Positions 53,872 to 62,065 of a DNA stretch of 64,000 bases are shown here, one piece after another. This DNA is from an uncultured Pelagibacteraceae bacterium. GTDB lineage: Bacteria; Pseudomonadota; Alphaproteobacteria; Pelagibacterales; Pelagibacteraceae. The translations under genes were made by a program, and so were the position numbers. The notes beneath the pieces were generated by a model. That model was given only the letters and a program-made list of their open reading frames with translations. It ran no database searches and was not told where the DNA came from. The DNA is taken from positions 59,014 through 123,013 of the forward strand of contig CABYYJ010000002.1 of assembly GCA_902523185.1 (NCBI GenBank), given 5' to 3'. The stretch's first letter is position 1. Each line of letters opens with the position of its first letter.

Positions 53872-56800
53872 TAAAAAATTTAATAATATAAAAATTCATA
53901 CTCAATATTCAATTTGTGAAGGGGCTATAAAAATTGATGATCTCGCAGACTATTGTAAAAGAAATAAGATTCAGTCAATGGGTTTGGCTGATAGCTATAA
54001 TCTTTGTGGAGCTTTAGAATTTTCTGAAAAATTATCAAAAGTAGGAACTCATCCAATTATAGGAACTCAAATAAATTTAAAAGTGAGTAATATCATTGGA
54101 AAAATTACTCTTTATGCAAAATCTGAACAGGGTTACAAAAATTTGACTAAATTATCGTCTCTAAGTTATCTAAATAGAAAAGAGGTAGAGGAACCAAACT
54201 GTGAAATTCAAGATATAATTGCTAATAATAGTGATTTAATTTTACTCACAGGAAGTTATAGAGACTTTTTTGGAAAAATATTTCAAGCAAACAAATTAAA
54301 AGATTTTGAAAATACAATAATTTCTTTTAAAGAGCATTTTAAAGATAGGATTTATTTTGAAATTCAAAGACATAATGAAAATGATGAAGTAAATTTTGAA
54401 AATTACCTTTTAAAAAGTTCAAAATTTTTAAATATTCCTATTATTGCTACTCAAGAAGTTTTCTATTTAGATCAAAGTATGTACGAGGCTCATGATGCTT
54501 TAACATGTATAGGAGAAAAAAATTTCATTGAAGACAATAACAGATTTAAATTTAGCAATGAACATTATTTAAAAAAGCATGAGGAACTGCTTGATTTATA
54601 CTCTGATATACCTGAAGCACTAGAAAATAATTTTAACTTTCATTTAAGATTTAGTTTTAAACCCAAAAAATCTAAACCAATACTTCCCTCAATCGCAAAT
54701 AGTCGTCAAAATTCTCCTGAGGATGAACTACTTATTCAAGCAAAAGATGGGTTGTTAAATAGATTAAATAACTTTGTCTTTAAAAAAAACGGTAGCGTAA
54801 AAAAAGCAGAAATTAAAAAAACTTATGAAGATAGACTGAATCATGAAATAGATATTATTAATTCTATGGACTATGCTAGCTATTTTCTAATTGTTTCTGA
54901 TTACATCAAATGGGCAAAAAAAAATTCTATACCTGTCGGGCCTGGAAGAGGTTCTGGAGCAGGTTCTTTAGTTGCTTATTCTTTAGATATAACTGATTTA
55001 GATCCTATAGAATTTGATTTAATTTTTGAGAGATTTTTAAATCCTGATAGAATTTCAATGCCTGATTTTGATATAGATTTTTGTGAGGAAAAAAGAGATC
55101 AAGTTTTTGAATATTTAAATAAAAAATATAAAGGTGGTGTAGCTCATATTATCACCTTTGGTAAACTAAAAGCCAGAATGGTACTAAGGGATGTGGGTAG
55201 GGTACTTGGCCTGACTTATGGACACGTTGATAGAATTTGTAAAATGGTTCCCTTTGATCCATCTCGACCATTAACTCTCCAGGAGTCAATCGATAGAGAA
55301 CCTAGATTTAAAGAAGAAATTAAAAATAATCCAAAAGTTAAAAAACTCATTGAACTTTCTTTAAAACTTGAGGGATTAAACAGAAATATGGCCACCCATG
55401 CCGCTGGAGTAGTAATTGCTGGAGAAAAACTTTCTGAACAATTTCCTCTTTATACAGATCATAATTCTAATCTAGTATTACCATCTACTCAGTTTGATAT
55501 GTATTCATCAGAAAATGCTGGTTTAGTAAAATTTGACTTACTAGGTTTAAAAACTTTGACTGTTATTGACAAAACTCTAAAAAGATTAAGGAGTAAAGAT
55601 ATACATGTAGATATTACAAAAATTAATCAAAATGATGAAAAAGTTTTTTCACTTCTCTCTACCGGTGAAACTACTGGACTATTCCAACTTGAAAGCGCAG
55701 GAATGAGAGAAGCAATTAAACAAATGAAACCAAATAGATTTGATGACATCATTGCTTTAGTAGCCTTATATCGTCCAGGCCCTATGAGCAATATCCCTAT
55801 TTATAATGATTGTAAAAATGGAAAAAGAGATCCTGATTATATACATCCAACGTTAAAAGAAATACTAAAGCCCACTTACGGAATAATAATATATCAGGAA
55901 CAAGTAATGCAAATTGCACAAATATTAGCAGGTTTCACTGCGGGGGAAGCAGATATATTACGAAGAGCTATGGGAAAAAAAAAGAAGGCGGAGCTAGATA
56001 GACAAAAAGAGAGATTTATAAATGGTGCTATAAAAAACGGAATAACTAAAGATGTTGCCAGTTTTGTTTTTACAAAAATTGAACCTTTTGCACAATATGG
56101 GTTTAACAAAAGTCACGCAGCAGCTTACGCTTTAATTGCATACCAAACAGCGTATTTAAAGACATATTTTAAAGAAGATTTTATAGCTGCAACAATGTCT
56201 ACAGAATTAACAAATACGTCAAAACTAAGAGAATTTGTTGAAGAACTCAAAAGATTAAAAGTGGAAATTATAAGCCCATCAATTAATAAATGTTTCGACG
56301 AATTTAAAGCAATAGAGGGAAAAATTTATTATGGCTTAGGTGCTATTAAAAACGTAGGGAATGAAGCAATATCTAACATAATACAAGAGAGAGAAAAAAA
56401 TGGAAAATTCAAGTCATTTAAAGATTTTGTTAGCAGAGTAAATTCTAAAGATGTAAATAAATTACAACTTGAAGGTTTAACAAAAGCTGGGGTATTTGAT
56501 GAGTTTGAAAAAGATAGAAATAAGATATTTAATTCTATACCAACTATTATTCAAAAGATTAAAAATATTAATGATGAAAAAAATAATAATCAAACAAATT
56601 TATTTGAAAAAGCAGATATTTTATCTAATGATTTTGAATTTTTACCCTCTAAGGCTTGGACTCAAAAAGAGCTTTTAGCAGAAGAATTCAAATCATTAGG
56701 ATTTTATATTTCAGACCATCCCTTAAATGAGTATCAGGACATTTTCCATCAACTCAATATAATTTCTTACAATGAATTCTATAATAATGACATGAGTGAA

Positions 56801-57274
56801 GGTTTAATTGCAGGTACAATAATGTCTATTCAAGAAAAAAAAAGTGCAAAAGGAACTCCTTATGCAATAGTCAGGTTTAGTGATAAAAAAGGTGAATTTG
56901 AATTATTTCTTTTCGCAGAAATTTTAGTAAGTAATAGAGATAAGTTAAAAGAGTCTGAGTCATTTGTGATTACACTGCAAAAAGATAAAGTTACAGGGGA
57001 AGAAACAAAAAAAAGAGCTAATGTTAGAAAAATATTAAGTTTAAGTCAGGTAGTAAATGAACCTTATAAAAAAGTAACAATTGAGCTTAGGGAAAATTTT
57101 AATATCAAAGAAATTAAAGAAATTTTATCTTCAAATGGAAAAACAGTAGTTAATTTAGTCATTAAAAATAATAACAAAAAGGCCACTTATTCTCTTCAAA
57201 ACAATAGAAAATTCGATTTAAAACACCTCAAAGCATTAAAAGCTAAGGATTACGTTGCAAAAATAACTGTTTAG
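53858..57274 (+). CDS. dnaE: DNA polymerase III alpha subunit
   Basis: The 1138-residue replicative polymerase has an N-terminal PHP domain (IHTQYSICEGAIKIDDLADYCK). The palm begins near residue 365 with GPGRGSGAGSLVAYSLDITDLDP, the catalytic motif PDFDIDF is at about 402-408, and FGKLKARMVLRDVGRVLGL and GIIIYQEQVMQIAQILAGFTAGEADILRRAMGKKK follow. The C-terminal OB-fold region starts near residue 970. This is the DnaE1 type. The ATG lies within the 3' end of lolD (14-base overlap); a TTG at 53867 would be an alternative but gives a shorter N terminus. The PHP metal-ligand sequence looks degenerate, as in many proteobacterial DnaE. Confidence 0.96.
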   Translation: MLKIDKKFNNIKIHTQYSICEGAIKIDDLADYCKRNKIQSMGLADSYNLCGALEFSEKLSKVGTHPIIGTQINLKVSNIIGKITLYAKSEQGYKNLTKLSSLSYLNRKEVEEPNCEIQDIIANNSDLILLTGSYRDFFGKIFQANKLKDFENTIISFKEHFKDRIYFEIQRHNENDEVNFENYLLKSSKFLNIPIIATQEVFYLDQSMYEAHDALTCIGEKNFIEDNNRFKFSNEHYLKKHEELLDLYSDIPEALENNFNFHLRFSFKPKKSKPILPSIANSRQNSPEDELLIQAKDGLLNRLNNFVFKKNGSVKKAEIKKTYEDRLNHEIDIINSMDYASYFLIVSDYIKWAKKNSIPVGPGRGSGAGSLVAYSLDITDLDPIEFDLIFERFLNPDRISMPDFDIDFCEEKRDQVFEYLNKKYKGGVAHIITFGKLKARMVLRDVGRVLGLTYGHVDRICKMVPFDPSRPLTLQESIDREPRFKEEIKNNPKVKKLIELSLKLEGLNRNMATHAAGVVIAGEKLSEQFPLYTDHNSNLVLPSTQFDMYSSENAGLVKFDLLGLKTLTVIDKTLKRLRSKDIHVDITKINQNDEKVFSLLSTGETTGLFQLESAGMREAIKQMKPNRFDDIIALVALYRPGPMSNIPIYNDCKNGKRDPDYIHPTLKEILKPTYGIIIYQEQVMQIAQILAGFTAGEADILRRAMGKKKKAELDRQKERFINGAIKNGITKDVASFVFTKIEPFAQYGFNKSHAAAYALIAYQTAYLKTYFKEDFIAATMSTELTNTSKLREFVEELKRLKVEIISPSINKCFDEFKAIEGKIYYGLGAIKNVGNEAISNIIQEREKNGKFKSFKDFVSRVNSKDVNKLQLEGLTKAGVFDEFEKDRNKIFNSIPTIIQKIKNINDEKNNNQTNLFEKADILSNDFEFLPSKAWTQKELLAEEFKSLGFYISDHPLNEYQDIFHQLNIISYNEFYNNDMSEGLIAGTIMSIQEKKSAKGTPYAIVRFSDKKGEFELFLFAEILVSNRDKLKESESFVITLQKDKVTGEETKKRANVRKILSLSQVVNEPYKKVTIELRENFNIKEIKEILSSNGKTVVNLVIKNNNKKATYSLQNNRKFDLKHLKALKAKDYVAKITV

Positions 57275-57324
57275 ACTATTGATTTTTTAAGTCGTTTGTA
57301 TATATCAATGTTTGATTTCGCACA

Positions 57325-57392
57325 CAGTATAAAGGGTATTGCCCTACCGGTCCATTAATTTGGAGTAACTGTGGTGGATTAACCGGAAAATT
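57325..57392 (+). ncRNA. Candidate structured rpsB (S2) leader RNA
   Basis: The 118-base gap before rpsB has a G+C-rich 3' part unlike the surrounding sequence. Two helices can be drawn: AGGG (57333-57336) with CCCT (57342-57345), and a longer hairpin in which CCGGTCCA (57347-57354) pairs with TGGA-TTAA-CCGG (57375-57386) with TTAA bulged. The 3' helix ends six bases before the start codon and would sequester the region in front of the start. Candidate leader elements preceding rpsB have been reported in Pelagibacter, so this is probably the same type of element, likely responding to S2 or S2-related signals. Confidence 0.7.
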
Positions 57393-58142
57393 ATGAATGT
57401 ACCTAAGGTAGATATAAAACAACTTTTAGAAGCTGGAGTGCATCTAGGTCATAAGACTTTAAGATGGAACCCAAAAATGAAAAAATACATTTTTGGTGAA
57501 AAAAACTCAATACATATAATTGATTTAACTCAAACAGTGGATTTTCTAAAAAATGCATTAGTTCAAGTGCATAAAGTTATATCAAGTGGAGGAAAATTAC
57601 TAATTGTTTCAACAAAAAAACAAGCATCGGAACAAGTTAGTGAGCTTGCAAAAGATACTGGTCAATTTTATGTAAATTATAGATGGTTAGGGGGCATGCT
57701 TACTAATTGGAATACTATACAAAATTCAATTAAGAGATTAAAAAAATTAGAAGAACAATTGTCTAAAGAAAATTTAGGATTTACAAAAAAAGAAATTATT
57801 AAATTTGGTAAAGAGAAAGAAAAACTTAAAAGATCACTTGGAGGCATCTCTGAAATGAAAAAAACTCCAGATTTAATTTTTATTATAGATACAAATATTG
57901 AGTCCTTAGCAGTAGCTGAGGCCAAAAAACTAGGAATACCAATAATTGCTGTTCTAGATACTAACTCTGATCCGACAGGTATTGATTTTCCTATTCCGGG
58001 GAATGATGATGCCAGAAGATCAATAAATCTTTATTGTGAACTTATTAAAGATACGATTAAAGATGCTGAAAAATTTATAAAAGGTTCTGACGATAAAGAG
58101 CCAAAAAGTAAAACTCCAGAGATAAAACAGAAAAAAAAATAA
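57393..58142 (+). CDS. rpsB: 30S ribosomal protein S2
   Basis: The 249-residue protein has the S2 start [43 protein letters not shown], the [17 protein letters not shown] and [17 protein letters not shown] segments, and the C-terminal [18 protein letters not shown] Lys-rich tail ([18 protein letters not shown]) extends it slightly. It starts a cluster rpsB-tsf-frr-uppS-cdsA-dxr, and a candidate regulatory leader lies upstream. Length is slightly above the usual. Confidence 0.97.
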   Translation: MNVPKVDIKQLLEAGVHLGHKTLRWNPKMKKYIFGEKNSIHIIDLTQTVDFLKNALVQVHKVISSGGKLLIVSTKKQASEQVSELAKDTGQFYVNYRWLGGMLTNWNTIQNSIKRLKKLEEQLSKENLGFTKKEIIKFGKEKEKLKRSLGGISEMKKTPDLIFIIDTNIESLAVAEAKKLGIPIIAVLDTNSDPTGIDFPIPGNDDARRSINLYCELIKDTIKDAEKFIKGSDDKEPKSKTPEIKQKKK

Positions 58143-58153
58143 TCATTCCATTA

Positions 58154-59020
58154 ATGTCTGGTAAAGAATTATTACAAAATATTAAAAAACTCAGAGAGAT
58201 GACTGGTGTCGGATTTAAAGATTGTAAAGCTGCATTGGATGAAACAAAAGGAGATATTGAAAAATCAATAGAATATCTAAGAAAAAAGGGAATAGCTAAA
58301 GCCTCAAAAAAAATGAGCAGAACAGCATCTGAAGGTTTAGCTTTAGTAAAAGAGGATAAAGGACAAATTTCTATAATTGAAATTAATAGTGAAACAGATT
58401 TTGTTGCTAAGAATGATGATTTTATAAATTTTTGTAAGGAAATTTCAAATATAAATTTTTTAACTAAGGCTAATCTAGATGATCTAAACAATTCGAAAAT
58501 GAAAAATGGGCTTTTAGTAAAAGACTCTCTTGTCAATTTAATCGCAAAAATAGGAGAAAAAATTACTATTAGAAGAGCAAAATTCTTCGATAATTTAAAA
58601 GGTATGAATTTCTTTTATGTACATTCAGCTTTAGAGGAAAATATCGGAAAAATAATATCAATTGTAAAATTAGACGGTATTGTAAAAGGTAAAAATGATA
58701 ATATAGGAAACAAATTGGCAATGCATATTGCTGCATCAAATCCTCTAGCGATTGATAGAGAGGATATTGATAAACAAATTGTAGATAAAGAAATTGAAAT
58801 TATCAATGCTGAAATAGAAAATTCAGGAAAACCAAAACAAATAGTAGATAAGATCTCTAAAGGCAAAATATCCAAATTTTTAGATGATAACTCTCTTTTA
58901 AATCAAATCTGGATAATGGATCCAAAAAAAAAAGTGAGTCAAATTTTAAAAGAAAACTCATCAGGTAAAGAAATTAGTGTTATAGAATTCGTTAAATATA
59001 AAGTTGGAGAAGGAGTTTAA
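58154..59020 (+). CDS. tsf: Translation elongation factor Ts
   Basis: The 288-residue nucleotide exchange factor for EF-Tu begins with the UBA-like domain (LLQNIKKLREMTGVGFKDCKAALDETKGDIEKSIEYLRKKGIAKASKK), followed by the SEGLALVKEDKGQISIIEINSETDFVAKN core. It starts 11 bases after rpsB, as usual. It is followed only two bases later by frr, where pyrH would normally be. Confidence 0.96.
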   Translation: MSGKELLQNIKKLREMTGVGFKDCKAALDETKGDIEKSIEYLRKKGIAKASKKMSRTASEGLALVKEDKGQISIIEINSETDFVAKNDDFINFCKEISNINFLTKANLDDLNNSKMKNGLLVKDSLVNLIAKIGEKITIRRAKFFDNLKGMNFFYVHSALEENIGKIISIVKLDGIVKGKNDNIGNKLAMHIAASNPLAIDREDIDKQIVDKEIEIINAEIENSGKPKQIVDKISKGKISKFLDDNSLLNQIWIMDPKKKVSQILKENSSGKEISVIEFVKYKVGEGV

Positions 59021-59022
59021 AA

Positions 59023-59583
59023 GTGAGCAGTGAATTTAATGAAACAAATTACTCATCTAAGATGAGTAAAAGTATCCAATCTTTGAAAAAAGATATATCA
59101 ACTCTTAGAACAGGAAGAGCTAACACAAACATGTTGGATACTATTAAAGTAGATGTTTACGGTCAATTAATGCCGATAGATCAACTTGCTACTGTGAGTG
59201 TTCCAGAAGCAAGGTTAATTTCTATTCAAGTTTGGGATAAAGCAAATGTAAACATAATAGAATCTTCTATTCAAAAATCCGAGTTAGGAATAAATCCACA
59301 AATTGATGGTCAAATTATAAGACTAAGAATTCCAGATTTAACAGAAGAAAGAAGAAAAGAGCTAATAAAAGTTTTAAAAAATATGGGTGAAAAAGGAAAA
59401 ATAGCTGTCAGAAATATCAGAAGAGAGGCAAATGAAGAATTAAAGAAGAAATTAAAAGATAAAGTTATCTCAGAGGATCAAAATAAAAATTTCGAAAAAA
59501 ATATTCAAAAAATAACAGATAATAGTATTGATAATATTGATAAAATTTTAATTGATAAAGAAAAAGAGATTAGCCAAATATGA
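59023..59583 (+). CDS. frr: Ribosome recycling factor
   Basis: The 186-residue factor separates ribosomal subunits after termination. It shows the family sequence SIQSLKKDISTLRTGRANTNMLDTIKVDVYG, PIDQLATVSVPEARLISIQVWD and RIPDLTEERRKELIKVLKNMGEKGKIAVRNIRREANEELKK. It starts with GTG (59023-59025). It follows tsf after two bases and overlaps uppS by 4 bases. RF2 at 6897 is another translation-termination gene in the window. Confidence 0.96.
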   Translation: MSSEFNETNYSSKMSKSIQSLKKDISTLRTGRANTNMLDTIKVDVYGQLMPIDQLATVSVPEARLISIQVWDKANVNIIESSIQKSELGINPQIDGQIIRLRIPDLTEERRKELIKVLKNMGEKGKIAVRNIRREANEELKKKLKDKVISEDQNKNFEKNIQKITDNSIDNIDKILIDKEKEISQI

Positions 59584-60248
59584 GCAAACTCAACCATATT
59601 GCCTTTATAATGGATGGCAATGGAAGGTGGGGTATTAAAAATAAAAGAGGAAGAAACTTCGGACATTTAAAGGGAGTTGAAACTGTTAAAAAAATAGTAA
59701 CCTACTCATTAAAATTAAATATTCCAATAGTCACTTTTTACGTTTTCTCATCTGAAAACTGGAAGCGTCCAAAGAAAGAGATTTCATTCTTATTTAAGCT
59801 TATAAAAAGATACTTTACAGATGAAATTGACAAAGTAGTTTCTGAGGGAATTAAAATAAATATAATTGGAGATACAAAAAAACTATCGCACGATTTGAAT
59901 AAAATTCTTAAGAATACTGCCCAACTCACAAAAAAAAATAAAAAAATCATTGTTAATTTAGCTATAAACTATGGATCAAAACATGAAATTTTAAATGCAT
60001 TTAAATTAATGAAGAAGAATATAAATATAAAAAAATTTGAAAAAAATCTATACACAAGCAATATGCCAGATCCTGATATATTGATAAGAACTGGTGGTCA
60101 GAAAAGGTTGAGTAATTTTATGCTATGGCAACTGGCTTATTCTGAGCTATTTTTCTTAGATAAATTATGGCCTGATTTTAAATCTTCGGATCTAAAAAAA
60201 ATAATAAAAAAATTTAGTAAAATAAAAAGAAATTTTGGAGCTTTATAG
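59580..60248 (+). CDS. uppS: Undecaprenyl diphosphate synthase
   Basis: The 222-residue cis-prenyltransferase makes the C55 lipid carrier for peptidoglycan and glycan precursors. The conserved IAFIMDGNGRWGIKN (catalytic Asp), GHLKGVETVKKI, FSSENWKRP and LIRTGGQKRLSNFMLWQLAYSELFF segments are all present. Its product is the lipid substrate for the WecA-like enzyme at 21887. It overlaps frr by 4 bases and shares a base with cdsA. Confidence 0.96.
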   Translation: MSKLNHIAFIMDGNGRWGIKNKRGRNFGHLKGVETVKKIVTYSLKLNIPIVTFYVFSSENWKRPKKEISFLFKLIKRYFTDEIDKVVSEGIKINIIGDTKKLSHDLNKILKNTAQLTKKNKKIIVNLAINYGSKHEILNAFKLMKKNINIKKFEKNLYTSNMPDPDILIRTGGQKRLSNFMLWQLAYSELFFLDKLWPDFKSSDLKKIIKKFSKIKRNFGAL

Positions 60249-60895
60249 TGACATCAAATTTAAAAAAAAGAATTTTTACATCTTTTATCTTATTTTTTTT
60301 AGTATTTTTAATATTCGAATTTAGTATTATACTTGTATATTCACTATTAATTTTAGGTGTCTTTTCAATTTTAGAGTTTTTAAATATAAGCAGAAAAATT
60401 TTTAAAAAAAAACTTTTCAAATATTTTATAAACTTGTTTTTTATTTTCTATGTTTTTCTTTTTAGCTCACTCATAATTTATTTTTTTAATTTTTTTCAAT
60501 TAAAAATTTTAATACTCATAATTTTATGTGGATGTATTTCTTCTGACATAGGAGGTTATATATTTGGAAATATCTTAAAGGGACCTAAGTTAACGAAAAT
60601 TAGCCCAAAAAAAACGATTGCCGGAGCAGTAGGTTCTATACTGTTGTCTAATCTTTCAATATTTATTTTATTTTTCTATCTGACGGGAGTTTCAAATTTA
60701 AATATTATTTTAATAGCAACTGTTACTTCGATCAGTTGTCAATTAGGAGATCTATTGTTTTCATTTCTTAAAAGAAAAGCTATGATAAAAGATACTGGTA
60801 ATTTTTTCCCTGGTCACGGCGGTGTGTTGGATAGATTAGATGGTATACTATTAGGAGTTCCAGTAGGTATAATTGTAACGATTTTTTATATTTAA
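60248..60895 (+). CDS. cdsA: Phosphatidate cytidylyltransferase
   Basis: The 215-residue membrane enzyme makes CDP-diacylglycerol for phospholipid synthesis. The C-terminal family signature GHGGVLDRLDGILLGVP and the CISSDIGGYIFGNILKGPKLTKISPKKTIAGAVGS segment are intact. Several membrane helices cover the N-terminal two thirds. It starts with GTG (60248-60250), sharing a base with the uppS stop. It is shorter than the E. coli enzyme by about 70 residues at the N terminus, as seen in some alphaproteobacteria. dxr follows at once. Confidence 0.92.
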   Translation: MTSNLKKRIFTSFILFFLVFLIFEFSIILVYSLLILGVFSILEFLNISRKIFKKKLFKYFINLFFIFYVFLFSSLIIYFFNFFQLKILILIILCGCISSDIGGYIFGNILKGPKLTKISPKKTIAGAVGSILLSNLSIFILFFYLTGVSNLNIILIATVTSISCQLGDLLFSFLKRKAMIKDTGNFFPGHGGVLDRLDGILLGVPVGIIVTIFYI

Positions 60896-62065
60896 ATGAC
60901 ACTTAAAATTTCTATCTTAGGATCTACAGGTTCGATCGGTCGATCAGCACTCAGTATAGTTGATAAAGAACGTAAAAAAATTAGCATTAATATATTATCT
61001 GCTAATAGAAATTATGATCTAATAAAAAAACAAATTATGAAATATAAACCTAAATATTTTGTAATATCAGACATATTTATTTTCAACAAAATAAAAAAAA
61101 CTTTCAAAAATAAAAAAACAAAAGTAATAAATAATTTTGATTCTTTTGGATTAAATGATAAGTCAGACATATGTATTTCAGCAATTCCAGGAATTGCTGG
61201 TTTGCAACCAACCTTATCGTTAATCAAAATAAGTAAAAAAATTTTAGTTGCTAATAAAGAGTCAATTATTTGTGGTTGGAGTTTAATAAAAAAAGAGTTA
61301 GTAAAATACAAAACCAAAATTACCCCAATCGACTCTGAACATTTCTCTATTTTTCAATTACTTAAAAATCACAAATTAGATGAGATAAAAAAAATTTACA
61401 TTACCGCATCAGGAGGACCATTTCTTCACCTTAAATCTAAACAACTAAAAAATATTAAACCTAAAGATGCTCTTAAACACCCAAAATGGAAAATGGGAAA
61501 AAAAATTTCAATAGACTCTGCAACTTTAATGAATAAAATTTTAGAAATAATTGAAGCCCAAAAATTGTTTTTAATACCGAATAATAAATTAGAAATAATT
61601 ATTCACCCTAATTCTCTTGTGCATGCGATAATTGAGCTCAAAAACGGTCTATCAAAATTTTTATACCATCAGACATCTATGATAATTCCACTTGCAAATG
61701 CTATTTTTGAAGAAAATTTAAATATTGAAAAATTTTATAAAATTAAAAATAATAAAGATAACATGATCAATGATTTAAAGTTTCAAAAAGTCAATAATAC
61801 CATATTTCCAATTATTAAAATTAAAAACAGAGCTAATGAATACACTTCTACCTCTATTATTATAAATGCAGCTAATGAAATATTAGTTGATCAATTTCTT
61901 CAAAAAAAGATACCTTTTTTGAGTATTTCTAAAATCATTATGAACATTCTTAATGATAGAAATTATAGAAAATATGCTATAAAAAAACCTAAAAATATTT
62001 TTCAAATCAAACAAATTGACACTTGGGCAAGAAAATTGACAATAAATAAAATAGATAATGTATAG
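60896..62065 (+). CDS. dxr: 1-deoxy-D-xylulose 5-phosphate reductoisomerase
   Basis: The 389-residue enzyme makes MEP in isoprenoid precursor synthesis and thereby supplies UppS. NADPH-binding GSTGSIGRSALSIVDKE, LVANKESIICGW, TPIDSEHFSIFQLL, TASGGPF, KWKMGKKISIDSATLMNKILEIIEAQKLF and HPNSLVHAIIELKNG are the expected DXR segments. It overlaps bamA by 8 bases. The usual rseP gene does not lie between them. Confidence 0.96.
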   Translation: MTLKISILGSTGSIGRSALSIVDKERKKISINILSANRNYDLIKKQIMKYKPKYFVISDIFIFNKIKKTFKNKKTKVINNFDSFGLNDKSDICISAIPGIAGLQPTLSLIKISKKILVANKESIICGWSLIKKELVKYKTKITPIDSEHFSIFQLLKNHKLDEIKKIYITASGGPFLHLKSKQLKNIKPKDALKHPKWKMGKKISIDSATLMNKILEIIEAQKLFLIPNNKLEIIIHPNSLVHAIIELKNGLSKFLYHQTSMIIPLANAIFEENLNIEKFYKIKNNKDNMINDLKFQKVNNTIFPIIKIKNRANEYTSTSIIINAANEILVDQFLQKKIPFLSISKIIMNILNDRNYRKYAIKKPKNIFQIKQIDTWARKLTINKIDNV

